Source: CAZIAK01 sp964537035
Lineage (GTDB): Bacteria > Planctomycetota > B15-G4
DNA length: 41,811 nt
Direction of reading: 5' to 3'
NCBI GenBank assembly: GCA_964537035.1
Contig: CAZIAK010000040.1
Location: forward strand, 1 to 41,811
Within the stretch, counting starts at the first letter, position 1. Each line of letters starts with the position of its first letter. Made by a program: the position numbers and the translations under genes. A model generated the notes under the pieces. The model did not search any database, had not been told where the DNA came from, and saw only the letters and a program-made list of their open reading frames with translations. Of this stretch, positions 1 to 9,800 are shown piece by piece.

Positions 1-1965
1 CTAGCCTTCTGCGTCCTCGTCCTCGATGGCCATGGCCACCGGCTCCGCCAACATCAGCTCGTGCCCAAACGGGTTCTCTGCGCTGTAAGGCGCCGCGAAG
101 CGCTCGGGCGTGAACGAGAGGCCGAACGTAGAGAGATTGGTGTAGGACAGGCGCTGGCGGGACTCATCCATGCCGTCCTTGTCGTTCAGCATGTCAGCCA
201 GAGGCGGGAAGCGCCGGGCTGTGACCTTCACCACCACGCTCTGGTTGCCACCCGCATGACGCAGAACACCCGTCACGCCATCGACATCTTGCTGGAAGAC
301 CTGACCGTTGATCTTGAGGAAGCGATCGAGGCCGTCAGCGTCTTCGTCTTCGTCCATGTTCTGCCGGTAGTTGCGCGGGACGTCAGCCAGGAGCAGCTGC
401 TGCACCGTGCCGTCATCGGGAGCCAGGGCCGCGACGGACACTTCATCCCAGAAGCGCGCCGCGAACTCGGCCAGGCGGCCATCGATGGCGACCTGAACTG
501 CGGCCAGCTCTTCGTCTTGGATGGCCTGCTTGGCGGCGTCGTCCAGGAGTTCGCCGTCATTCTCCAGCTCGGCCAGGGTGATCCGCGTGTCCGCAGCGGA
601 GGCCGCCGAGTCGACCAAGGGCGCGATCAGCTCTTGAGCCTCGGGCAGCTCCCTGGCCGCATCAGCGAGGGCCTTGCGGAAGTCTGCTGCACGGGCACCT
701 ACCTGGTCAGCTTCTTGACGCCACTGTTCCAAGACCTGGTCCCGGGCGTCAGCGAAGCCCAGGGGCACCGCAGCCACGGTCTCTTCGACGAAGACCACGT
801 GAGCCTCCGTGTCCTGACCGAAGGGCTGGAAGTAGCGGGTATCGCCAGCCTCGACGCTGGTCAGCTGAGCCGACAGCAGGGCCGAGCCAATGTCTGCCAG
901 ATCGGTGAGACCGTCCGGGTCAAGCATGCCCTCGGGATCGGAGGTTTGCAGACCGAACGAAGCCATGAGTTCGAGGAAGGCCTGCTTCTTCAGTGCGACC
1001 ACTGCCGGGTTCGCGGTGCCGTCGTCTCCGGGCATGGGCCCTTCGACGGCGAGATCACCCGCAGCCACCCAGGCGGCATTGGCAGCCGAGACCAGGCCCA
1101 TCACCACCAGCTCGTTGCGCAAGGTGGCGAGAGTGGCCTCGTCGGCCTCCTCCATGTCGGGGAAGCGTGTGCTCTTGAGCTGCTCCCAACGCGTCTGGAC
1201 CGTCTCGTCGGTGACCTCGTCCAGGGCCTCTAGCCTCTCGGCGGGAAGATCGGCCACCGTGCTGGCAAGGGGCAGCCAGGCGTAGGCGATGCCGTACCGA
1301 GCCGGCTCGACATAACGACGATTGCGGAGGTACTCCGGCGTCTCGTCGAAGTAGGCAGCCAAGACCTCATCGCCCGGATCGGCGATCGACTCGGGATCGA
1401 GGTCGGAGAAGGCCAGGGCCTCCATGTCGAAGAGCTCGTGATCGACGCGCCAGCTCAGATAGATCTCGTCGGCGCTCAGCACAGAGGCTTCGCGGACCAG
1501 CACGTCGGTCCATTGCTGGGCCAGCAGATAGGTCTTCATGAACGCCTCGAAGGCCTTCGCGCTGGCAAACTGACGGTTGCGCCAGAGCAAGTCGTAGTCG
1601 GCATCGACCAGGCCGGCTTCGCGGAGAAAGCTGACCAGGTCGAGGTCGGTGACCCGCAGCCCGGCAGCCCTTGCGTCCGCCACCAACATGAGTTGCTGCC
1701 AGACCTCTTCGTCCTTCAGCTCAGTGAAGTTGCCTTGGAAACGGCCCAGATCTTCGCGGGCCCGTTTGAACTCCCAGAGCGTCACGTCGACCGGGTCACC
1801 CCCGCCCTGGAGGCGGAAGCGGCCATAGACCGAGTCGGAGCCCCCGCCCGACATGGCGTCATCGAGGGCGCCAAAGCTAGGGAAGAAGACGAACACCGCC
1901 ACCGTGAAAACCACGGCAGCGATCAGGAGAGGTGTCTGGTACTTGCGAAAAGTGCTGAAAGTCAT
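1..1965 (-). CDS. Membrane-anchored PpiD/SurA-like periplasmic folding factor
   Basis: The 654-residue protein has a short basic cytoplasmic N-terminus, one membrane segment at about residues 11-28, and a long acidic helical exported region. This is the layout of PpiD/SurA-N chaperones, which sit on the outer face of the inner membrane and help exported proteins fold. The region at about 60-220 resembles a SurA-N-type helical domain. I do not see a clear parvulin active-site signature, so isomerase activity is doubtful and a chaperone role is more likely. The ATG overlaps the scpB stop as ATGA, so the gene is translationally coupled and last in the visible operon. The stop is TAG at the very edge of the window, so the gene is complete. 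The family assignment rests on architecture more than on motifs. Confidence 0.6.
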   Translation of the reverse strand: MTFSTFRKYQTPLLIAAVVFTVAVFVFFPSFGALDDAMSGGGSDSVYGRFRLQGGGDPVDVTLWEFKRAREDLGRFQGNFTELKDEEVWQQLMLVADARAAGLRVTDLDLVSFLREAGLVDADYDLLWRNRQFASAKAFEAFMKTYLLAQQWTDVLVREASVLSADEIYLSWRVDHELFDMEALAFSDLDPESIADPGDEVLAAYFDETPEYLRNRRYVEPARYGIAYAWLPLASTVADLPAERLEALDEVTDETVQTRWEQLKSTRFPDMEEADEATLATLRNELVVMGLVSAANAAWVAAGDLAVEGPMPGDDGTANPAVVALKKQAFLELMASFGLQTSDPEGMLDPDGLTDLADIGSALLSAQLTSVEAGDTRYFQPFGQDTEAHVVFVEETVAAVPLGFADARDQVLEQWRQEADQVGARAADFRKALADAARELPEAQELIAPLVDSAASAADTRITLAELENDGELLDDAAKQAIQDEELAAVQVAIDGRLAEFAARFWDEVSVAALAPDDGTVQQLLLADVPRNYRQNMDEDEDADGLDRFLKINGQVFQQDVDGVTGVLRHAGGNQSVVVKVTARRFPPLADMLNDKDGMDESRQRLSYTNLSTFGLSFTPERFAAPYSAENPFGHELMLAEPVAMAIEDEDAEG

Positions 1966-2837
1966 CTGACGTCGAGCAGGTCCTTGATGTCCGGGAGCTG
2001 CTTGAGCGACTTCAACCCGAAGTGGTCGAGGAAGCGCTTCGTCGTCCCGTAGAGCAGGGGATGGCCAGGGTCTGGTGAGCGGCCGGCGATGCGGATGAGA
2101 TCACGGTCGAGCAGGACGCGCAAGAGCGGACCTGCTGCGACACCCCGAATGCCTTCGATGTCTGCGCGGCACAGGGGCTGCCGATAGGCCACCACTGAGA
2201 GCGTTTCTAGGGCGGCGGGGGAGAGATGGTCGGTCTTGGCCTTCTTGCTGAGCGTGGCCAGATCGGGATGAAAAGTGGGTCTGGTCATGAAGCGAAAGCC
2301 GCCAGCGATGGCCACGAGCTCCATGGAGGTGTCCCGCTCTGCCCAGCGAGCCACCAACAGATCGAGGGCCTCGTGGATCAGCCCGACCTCGATCTCGAGC
2401 AGCCGGGCCAGCCGCCCGGGAGCCACGGGCTGCGCCACGGCGAAGATCAGAGATTCGACCCGCAGGGTCAGAGGCACGCCCTCCCGGCTGCCATCGCCGT
2501 CAGGGGCATCTACGGGCCCGGCCGACTGCTCGACCTGTGTCTCTGGTGTCTCGGCGGCTTCTTCGAGGTCGTCCGCCCTGGCCTCGCCGTCGCACGCCTC
2601 GGACTCACCAGCGTCAAGATCGTTGCCGTCGGTCTCATGGCCCTCAGGCTCGCCAGCCTCAGTCTCGTCGGCGCCGGGCGGGCTGATGTCTGCCTCGCTC
2701 ATGGGCTCCATCACGCCTCGCCCGTCCTGAGGGTCCTCGCGGCCCTGGCGGGCAAGGGCTTTGTCACCGGTCGGAGCCGGGGCCCTGCCCTTTTGGCCAG
2801 GCCTGGCGCCATCGGCATCGGGGATCTTCTGGATCAT
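1962..2837 (-). CDS. scpB: Segregation and condensation protein B (ScpB)
   Basis: The C-terminal part, from about residue 123 on, is a typical ScpB double winged-helix protein. It opens with RVESLIFAVAQPV and contains the conserved LSPAALETLSVVAYRQP stretch, the RGV segment and the LYGTTKRFLDHFGL segment. ScpB partners ScpA and the SMC ATPase in chromosome condensation. The protein is 291 aa; the family is usually nearer 180-200, and the excess is a low-complexity acidic N-terminal extension of about 120 residues. The chosen ATG overlaps the upstream PPIase stop as ATGA. Internal ATGs at residues 43 and 46 are possible later starts and would remove part of the extension. No ScpA or SMC gene is in the window. 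Its place behind exported folding factors in a secretion operon is unusual. Confidence 0.9.
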   Translation of the reverse strand: MIQKIPDADGARPGQKGRAPAPTGDKALARQGREDPQDGRGVMEPMSEADISPPGADETEAGEPEGHETDGNDLDAGESEACDGEARADDLEEAAETPETQVEQSAGPVDAPDGDGSREGVPLTLRVESLIFAVAQPVAPGRLARLLEIEVGLIHEALDLLVARWAERDTSMELVAIAGGFRFMTRPTFHPDLATLSKKAKTDHLSPAALETLSVVAYRQPLCRADIEGIRGVAAGPLLRVLLDRDLIRIAGRSPDPGHPLLYGTTKRFLDHFGLKSLKQLPDIKDLLDVR

Positions 2838-3817
2838 CTTGAACTCGCAGGAGTCGCCACACCGTACCGCTCGGCCATGGTCGCTTCAAAGAGCGCCAGC
2901 TCATCCCCGTGGAGCGGTGTCTCAGCCAGATCGGTTTCGACCTGCTCTCGCACCGCCGACCAGTCCCCCGTGATGGCCTCCATACGGTCGACCAGACGCA
3001 CGAAGCGCCAGTAGTCGACGCCCCCCAATGTGATGGGCGCGGGGCCAAGGTACTCGCCCACAGCCAGGGCCTCGCGCCCGGCCACCAGGGGCACCTCCAG
3101 GCTGGCGGGCAGCAAGGGCATGAAGCCGCCCTCCGCGCCTGACGGGTGGCTTGAGTGGTTCCGGGCCAACACCGTGAAGGAAGCCCCGGCGGCGAGCTTC
3201 GAGCCGACCTCCTGGGCCAAGGACTCATCCTCGATCAGGATGATCTGCAGCTCGTCCCGGGCCGAGCGCCACTGGTTCAGGCGCACCACCCGATCCAGGA
3301 GCATGTTGCCCAGGATGCCGTGACGCAGCTGGGACCGAAAGGCCTCAGGGCTCCAGCCATGACGCTCGGCCACGAACTCCTCGAGGGAGATCTCGGTCGT
3401 CACCTCCAGGGCAAAGCGGGCCTGCTGCTCGGCCACAGCACGATCGACCTCTGCCTCCAGTTCGGCGGCCGGCACATCGACGCCTTCCTCTTGGGCAGCG
3501 AGGCGCACCAAGGCCATGAGCACCAGCTCGCTCGCCGCATCTGCCAGCACCGCCGGAGACGAGAGATCGAGCATGCGGTAGACATCACTGGCACGGATCT
3601 CCACGTCGCCTACCTTGCGAACCACGAGATCCTCGCCCTCCAGGCCAGAGCCGAAGCTGCTGGCGGCGACACGGGCGGGGCCCATGTCGGCGGGAGGACT
3701 CTGGGCTGCGCCCGTCGAGACGACGAGGCACAGGGCGAGGGCACTAACGACAGCGGACGAGACGCTCAAACTTGAGGTCCTTGCACACGGGGCAGGTGAC
3801 TTGGACGACCTCGTCAT
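2834..3817 (-). CDS. Exported parvulin-type peptidyl-prolyl isomerase (SurA-like)
   Basis: The 327-residue exported protein has a basic n-region, a hydrophobic stretch ending near GAAQ (about residue 38), a SurA-N-like helical region (about 60-180), and a parvulin/PpiC rotamase domain (about 189-274) recognisable from SFTVLARNHSSHPSGAEGG. It would act in the periplasm on exported proteins, plausibly those of the adjoining secretion apparatus. The start chosen is the ATG at 3817, preceded by AAGGA ten bases upstream; it gives a good signal peptide but overlaps the previous gene by 74 bp. Other candidates are an ATG at 3850 with larger overlap and a TTG at 3769 preceded by AAGGA with 8-base spacing, which leaves a signal peptide without basic residues. 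Function is well supported; the exact start is not. Confidence 0.8.
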   Translation of the reverse strand: MTRSSKSPAPCARTSSLSVSSAVVSALALCLVVSTGAAQSPPADMGPARVAASSFGSGLEGEDLVVRKVGDVEIRASDVYRMLDLSSPAVLADAASELVLMALVRLAAQEEGVDVPAAELEAEVDRAVAEQQARFALEVTTEISLEEFVAERHGWSPEAFRSQLRHGILGNMLLDRVVRLNQWRSARDELQIILIEDESLAQEVGSKLAAGASFTVLARNHSSHPSGAEGGFMPLLPASLEVPLVAGREALAVGEYLGPAPITLGGVDYWRFVRLVDRMEAITGDWSAVREQVETDLAETPLHGDELALFEATMAERYGVATPASSR

Positions 3818-5219
3818 CCTCGTTGGTTCCTTCAATGTAACCGCGGGCATCGCAGCGGCGACAGTTTCGGGCTCGGGCTTCTAGAACACGGAGCTGGCCA
3901 GAGGCCTCGGCGAAGTAGGCCAGCAGCCACCGCTGCCGGTCCTCGGAGGGCTGCTGGGCCCACCATTCGTCCGGGGTGGGACCTTCGTCGTCCAGGGCAC
4001 CGGAACCACGGCGGGCAGCTTGACGGCGGTCGGCCTGGTTCTGCCGCTGCCGCTTGACCCGCTCGACCAGGTCATCGAAGTCCTCTTCGACGTCGGCTGC
4101 CTCGGCCTCACCCTCGTCCACCTCTTCGTCGAAGCGGCCGAACAGGAGCGCCTTGGCCTTGCCCAGGATGAACGTGCCCGTGCCGTAGCCGAAGCTGCGC
4201 ACCGAGCCCCCCTGGCGCTGGTCCCACAGCTCTTGCACCACCTCGGGCGGCATCTGAAAGTCGTCGCCCAGGCTGATCATGATCTCCTCGTGGACCGCCG
4301 ACTCCAGCAGTTCACGGGCCACGTCGAGGGTCATCTCGGCGTCTCGTGCCAGGCGGGTAACCCGACGATCGAGCAGGGTGAAATACGCGCTGGCGATGCC
4401 CTGCCCTCGGTGTTCGCGCTTGCGGCGCTCGATCTCGCCCTCGAGTTCGACCAGATCGGCCAGCTGCCGGCTGTGGGGATAGCGCTCCTTGAAGCCAGCC
4501 ACCAGCTCGGCACAGAGTTCGAACTGCTTGCGGTAGAGACGGTGGCGAATATCGGCCAGGGCCTCGGTCTCGGCGGCGTCCTCGATCTTGATCTGCAGCC
4601 AGGCCAGCTTGGCCCGGATCAGCTCGACCTTCAGCTCACCGTCGAGTTCACGGGCGGTCAGAAAGTGCTCCTGGGCCAGCTCCAGCAAGCCCGCCCCCTC
4701 GCAGGCCAAGGCCAGGTTGAAATGCCCCACTCCGTCGACCGGCTCGCCCACCTCATCGATCAGGCGCAGGTAGAGCGCGTCGGGGGTGAGCACGTCCCGG
4801 CCCTCGACCCGGCCGGTCTGCAGCGACGCCACCTGGCTCTTGGGGAAACTGTCCACCTGCCCCCGGCGCTGCAGGGCGATGTAGCCCTCTCGGTCGCTGT
4901 CCACCCGCAGGCCCGTCTCGGTGGTCCCGTTGCGCAACTGCAGGTGAGTGGCCAGCACGGTGTAGAGGGCGACGTCCTCGCCGGTGAAGCCTCGGGACGC
5001 CTTGATGCGCTTCACCTCTGAAGCTGGCAGGTGCTCCCACGAGAAGCTCACCACCCCGCCGGTGTCGACCCTCTGCAGGGTGATGCCGCTGCCCTCGTCG
5101 AAGCTGACGATCTCGCCGTGCACCAAGGTGCCGTCCCTCAGCTGAACGATCTCGCTGGCCATGAGAACGGGGGACAGCAGCAGGGCCGCCGCAAGGGCCC
5201 ACAGGGATGAGATGGTCAT
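3744..5219 (-). CDS. Exported protein of unknown function with C-terminal CxxC...CxxC pair
   Basis: I do not recognise a family for this 491-residue protein. It has a signal peptide (residues 1-21, ending LMA before SEIVQL), then a small beta-rich segment beginning LRDGTLVHGEIVSF that looks like an Sm-like barrel. A helical, TPR-like middle follows (about 150-300), then a charged linker (about 370-410). The C-terminus carries CRRC (453-456) and CPVC (476-479) plus a final Cys490, a zinc-ribbon or DnaJ-like cysteine pattern that could bind metal or form disulfides outside the cytoplasm. It overlaps the gspI-like stop as ATGA and extends into the next PPIase gene, so it belongs to the same operon. 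A role with the pseudopilins is inferred from position only. Confidence 0.75.
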   Translation of the reverse strand: MTISSLWALAAALLLSPVLMASEIVQLRDGTLVHGEIVSFDEGSGITLQRVDTGGVVSFSWEHLPASEVKRIKASRGFTGEDVALYTVLATHLQLRNGTTETGLRVDSDREGYIALQRRGQVDSFPKSQVASLQTGRVEGRDVLTPDALYLRLIDEVGEPVDGVGHFNLALACEGAGLLELAQEHFLTARELDGELKVELIRAKLAWLQIKIEDAAETEALADIRHRLYRKQFELCAELVAGFKERYPHSRQLADLVELEGEIERRKREHRGQGIASAYFTLLDRRVTRLARDAEMTLDVARELLESAVHEEIMISLGDDFQMPPEVVQELWDQRQGGSVRSFGYGTGTFILGKAKALLFGRFDEEVDEGEAEAADVEEDFDDLVERVKRQRQNQADRRQAARRGSGALDDEGPTPDEWWAQQPSEDRQRWLLAYFAEASGQLRVLEARARNCRRCDARGYIEGTNEDDEVVQVTCPVCKDLKFERLVRCR

Positions 5220-5716
5220 GGCTTGTTCTTCCTTTGACGAACCTCTTGGACCGCAGCTGCTGTAGTGGGGCCGGGCGTCAGCAGGTAGTCTACGGGCTCG
5301 GCGCTGGCGAGTCCCGCCTCGCTGGCAGCCACGGCGATGGCGGCCACCAGGGTGCCCAGCCGTTCATTGCCGATCTCTGGTGCGAAGCGGCAGCTGTAGA
5401 AGAGCGCCTCTCCGAAGGGCTCGGCCTCGATGTCCCGCCATGTACCCAGGCCGTCGTCCCAGTGCAGGCCCTGGCTGAGCTCCTGCTCGAGCTGCCAGAC
5501 GATCTGCTCCAGGCTACGGGTGCCCCGGGCGGTCTCCATGGCCGAGCGCTGCATGCCCAGCCCCGTGGAGAGCAGGCTGTAGATGCCGGCCACCCCGGCC
5601 ATGAAGAGCAGCATGGCCAGCAGGATCTCGATCAGGGTGAAGCCTGCAGCGCCTCGGCCCGCGACCTCTGTTCGGCCACGGTGACAAGCGTCGGCAGATC
5701 GAATGCACCTGATCAT
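5216..5716 (-). CDS. Minor pseudopilin, GspI-like
   Basis: The 166-residue protein has a type IV prepilin leader: a basic leader of about 25 residues, then the cleavage/methylation motif G-FTLIEILLAMLLFMAG with Glu at +5 of the mature form. The hydrophobic helix also serves as membrane anchor before assembly. Length and position directly after the gspJ-like gene suit GspI, one of the four minor pseudopilins at the tip of the T2SS pseudopilus. Processing would need a prepilin peptidase encoded elsewhere. It overlaps both neighbours as ATGA. The globular part has no family motif I can name, so the GspI assignment rests on length, leader and gene order. Confidence 0.75.
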   Translation of the reverse strand: MIRCIRSADACHRGRTEVAGRGAAGFTLIEILLAMLLFMAGVAGIYSLLSTGLGMQRSAMETARGTRSLEQIVWQLEQELSQGLHWDDGLGTWRDIEAEPFGEALFYSCRFAPEIGNERLGTLVAAIAVAASEAGLASAEPVDYLLTPGPTTAAAVQEVRQRKNKP

Positions 5717-6849
5717 CGGTCAAGGTTCTCCCGAGCGCCCGGCAGCAGAACGACCTGCTCGAAGAGCCGACCCACCCGGATCGCGCTGCCTTGCCGGTGA
5801 GCTGCGGCCACCGTGCCTCGCTGGCCGCGCTCGACGATCAGCTCGTCGCCCACTCGGCTCTGCACCCCGAGCCACTCCCCGTCGATCCAGACAAAGGGCG
5901 GCGAGCGATCGTCCCCACCCAGGCGACCGCTGCTCATGCGCAGCCTGGTGGACTCCGGGCCCAGGTCTTCGGCCAGCTGAGCCTCCGCCTGCTGGCTCTC
6001 GCTGTAGGGGTCGAGCACCAAGGCGATGCGCACCGCAGGGGGGAACAGATCATCTCGGCCGTCCAGCAGCGAGCCCGGGGACTGACCTTGAGCGAGGCCG
6101 GCCGGGTCAACGTGGCCCAGGCCGCGGGTCGAGTCCCACGTGCTGCTGGCCGGGGCTCCCTCTGACGGGGCCGCCACCTGCCAGGCCACGGTCGCGGGAG
6201 CCCAGCAGCGCACGGAGAAGTGCAGCACACGGCTCACCAGCGGTACGCCGTCCCAGAGCAGGCGCTGCTCCAGGTCGGCGACCTCGGCGGCCAGCAACGA
6301 ATCCGCCCCACCCACTGGGCTCCGGGACAGACGCACCAACACGGGCAAGGCTTCGTCGGGCACCAGGGCACAGGTGTACAGCGACTCGGCCAGGCCTCCG
6401 GTGGGCAGCAGCTCGTTCGGGTCTTCGCGCCCGGACAGGGTGGCGGCACGCTCCGCGCCGGGACGCTCCCCTGCGTGGCGCAACCAGGCCAACGCACGCT
6501 GCTCGTAGAGCAGGCGACTGAAACGCAGGAGCGCTGTCTGGCCTTGCAACGGGCCGTGGTCCGGGCTGCCCAACGCCTGGCTCTCCAGGAGAAAGCGCGC
6601 GGTCTGCTCACCCCCACCACCGACTCCGCACCAGCCATGGCGCAGGTCTTCAGCCATCAGGTCCATGACAGCCAGGGCCCGCTCTTCCAGATCGCGCACC
6701 CGTTCTCCTCGGGCCGAGATCTCCATGCCTCCCTGCAACAGCTGAAAGAGCATGGTGCCCAGAACGGCGAACAGCGCCGTGGCCGCGAGCAACTCCAACA
6801 AGGTGAAGCCCCGGGGGCCGGCCTTGTTTGCACGACGGATCAGCGCCAC
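5713..6849 (-). CDS. Minor pseudopilin, GspJ-like, with C-terminal repeat module
   Basis: This 378-residue prepilin-like protein has leader G-FTLLELLAATALFAVLG near residues 14-30, followed by the long amphipathic helix typical of GspJ (RVRDLEERALAVMDLMAEDLRH). GspJ usually has about 200 residues, so the second half is an extension. Residues about 316-360 (VWIDGEWLGVQSR ... ERGQRGTVAAAH) match a repeat found four times in the adjoining giant GspK-like protein. The start is GTG, overlapping the end of the gspK-like gene by 10 bp, with AGAG just upstream. The pseudopilin role is clear from the leader; GspJ rather than another minor pseudopilin is inferred from order and size. Confidence 0.75.
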   Translation of the reverse strand: MALIRRANKAGPRGFTLLELLAATALFAVLGTMLFQLLQGGMEISARGERVRDLEERALAVMDLMAEDLRHGWCGVGGGGEQTARFLLESQALGSPDHGPLQGQTALLRFSRLLYEQRALAWLRHAGERPGAERAATLSGREDPNELLPTGGLAESLYTCALVPDEALPVLVRLSRSPVGGADSLLAAEVADLEQRLLWDGVPLVSRVLHFSVRCWAPATVAWQVAAPSEGAPASSTWDSTRGLGHVDPAGLAQGQSPGSLLDGRDDLFPPAVRIALVLDPYSESQQAEAQLAEDLGPESTRLRMSSGRLGGDDRSPPFVWIDGEWLGVQSRVGDELIVERGQRGTVAAAHRQGSAIRVGRLFEQVVLLPGARENLDR

Positions 6850-9800
6850 TCTTCATGCTCCAGAACCAGGGTGGGCTGCAGATGGCGCACGACCACATCG
6901 CGTAGGACCGGGGCCAGCTTCCAGCCGTTGCTGGCTCCGTGGGTCGGGTCAAAGGCGCCCAGGTTCCAGCGCACTCCCAGGAGGATGTCGAGGCGATCCC
7001 CATGGTGGCGGGGCAAGGCCACGAACTGGTCAGCACTCTTCGACGAGCGCTTCACCGTGGTCACCCGGGAATCCCTTTCAGCCTGGCTCACCGGCCCTGC
7101 CCGCCGGTCGAGCACGGCCTGCCCCACGAGTTCGACGGCGGGGTCGAGAGGGGCCACGCGCAAGGTCACATCGCTGAAGAACGCACCAGGAGCATTGATG
7201 GTCAGTCGGCCCAGCCCGGCCTCTGGCATGGAGGCGTCGACGTCACTTCCATCCACGTAACGGGCGGGCTGCCAGCGCACCAACGAGCCCGCCCGGTGCT
7301 CAGCCGCCAAGGTGCCGAAGCGAGCACGGGCCAGACCCTCAGGCCTGCGTCCCTGGCTCGTGGCCATGGAGAGACCGTCCTGTTCCACCCGATCGTAGGC
7401 CAGCAACTCATCGTCAACGCGCAGCAACCCTCCCGCCGCCGGAAAGACACCGGGTTCTGCCACCGGGATCAGGAAACCCGTCTCGCTGAGCGACTCTGCC
7501 AGGGGCACCGCGGGCCAGAAGCTCAAGGGCACCACCGGGCTGCCCTGGGGATGGAACGCCCGTCGGGTGCCGTAGAGCCCCCGAGCGGCCAAGAACATCG
7601 CGCCCGAGTCGAGGTGGTCGTAGCCCGCGTAGGCGACGATCTCCTCTCCCACCAGCAGCAACCCACCGCTGGCCGGCAGCTCGCCCATGATCTCCAGCCG
7701 CTCGGGACCGAACAGACTGGCGCGCCGCTTCCCCTGAACGAAGTGCAGCTCCGTGAGCCTGAGCAGCAGCACCTCGTCCTCGTCGAACTCGAGCTCTTGG
7801 TCGAGCACGTAGCGCACTGTGGGGAGCATCAACGGCCCGGGGACGGGGTCCACATGAAAACGGAGCTCGTCGAGAGTGGCCCGACCTGCAGAGGGCTGGC
7901 GGTCGAAGTCCTCGCCCAGATGGAGCTTGCCGGGGGGCAAGGCCGGCAGCTCGCCCGAGGGCGCCTTGACCAGCCGTGTGATACGCCGGGACTCGGCAGA
8001 GAAGCGCTTGACGATCTCTGCCAGCGCGCTCTGGTCACTCAGCTCGAGTTCGTTCATCAACCGCTCGCCCGCCTGACCGGGCTCGAGAGAGGCCTCGATG
8101 TCGAGCAGGTCCAGGGCCAGGTAAGCCTCGTCGTCCAGGGTCTGGGAATGGGAGAAGTCGTCGAACACCGCTTGACGGAAACCCACCAGGCAGCTGTTCG
8201 GGTAGTCGCTGTCGCCATGGACACCGTGGTTGATCGTGTTCCACTCGCGGGTGCCGTCTGCCTCGATCAAGGTGACGAAGTCGTGCCGCCCGGGTACACC
8301 GCTGATGGCCCCGAAGTCGGACAGACCCCACTCGCCAAACAAGATCACCGGCAGCACCTGATCGCCCGCCAGGTGGCTGGTGTCCGGGGTGCCATCCTGG
8401 CCGCGAAAACCCAGGCCCTGGTTGAGCTGGTCGAGCACGGTCTGATCGATGGTCACGGCCGATTGCCAGGCGCCCAGGCCACCATCTGCGGACAACACCG
8501 ACAGCATCTGCTCGACGCCGTTCAGATCGTCGCGCACCACCATGTCCCGGCTGGAGGCGATGTCCCAGCGCACCCACTCCGTCCCGCCTCCGCCTTCGGG
8601 AAAGTCGAGGCCGATCTGCAGCAGATAGCTGTCCGCAGTGCGTTGGGGGTGGAAGCCGTCGTACACACCGAGCCCGTCGTCGATGGCAATCGACAGAGGG
8701 ATGACCAGGGTGCGCGAATACTCAGGGTCGACAGGCAGGCTGGACAGCTCGCTGGTCATGTGGTTCGAGAAGCTGCTGACGAAGGCGTGGTTCTCGGTGT
8801 AGCTGTGGTTGGCGATCAACGAGAGGGCCGTGTCGACCCAGGGGTCTGCGGCCCCGTCCAGCTCGCTCGCCTGCCCCGGGTGCAGGGAGTCAGGCACCGC
8901 ATCGGGATCACCACCACGGGCCACGTTGTGCAGCATGCCGTCGGAGTAGCTGTCGTAGAAGATGAGTTCGGCGCCGCCGAGGGGGAAGCCCTCGAAGGTC
9001 TCGGGGGGCAGGGTCCACTGGTTTCCGCCACCGGTCTCGGGGAGGATCTTCTGCCCGGCCACCGCGTCGAAGCCCAGGTCATTGAACAGAAGCGCGTAAC
9101 CTCCCCCGGACGAGAACACCCCGGAGGTCAGGGCACTACCATCCAGACCGCGCACGGGGATCTCGATGGCGTCGGGAGACAGCCCCGTGCCAACTTGGAA
9201 GGGCACATCGACCAACACCCCGTCGAGCAGAGGGTTCACGTCGATGGGCGCCACCAAGGCCGTGGGATCGAGTTCGGCCAGGGTGAAGGGAGCCAGGTCG
9301 TCGACAAGGGCACCGTTACCCCTCGAGGCCACCAGGGAGGCCAGGGGCATGGAGTAGCCCAGCAACTCGACGATCTCGGTCGCCTCGTGGTCGATGGCCC
9401 CGGTGCCCCGCTTGCCCCGTCCACCAAAGGGGTCGTCGCTGCCGGACGCCGCCACCAAGAAGCTGCTCTCGTCGTGGGAGGTGTACTCCATGATCTCGTT
9501 GCCCACGCGCAGCACACCACGAGCAGGGAAGCCCCCTGCGCTCTCCACCGCGAGGCGCTCCTTGCCCTGGCCGGCATTGCTGCCCATGAACGTGCCCCCC
9601 GCGGCGTCGACGTCTGCGGTGAGGTGGGTGGTGAAGCGGCGCTGTCCTCGAGCCACGCCGTCGATGAAGAGCGCCAGGCGAGAGTCCTTCGCCCCGCCGA
9701 CCCATGCTGCCAGGTGGTAGGGCACGCCGGCCTCCAGGCTGAGCCCGTCATCGAAGCTGTAACGGATCTCTCCGGCGGGCGGCAGAGAGCCCTCGGGCAG

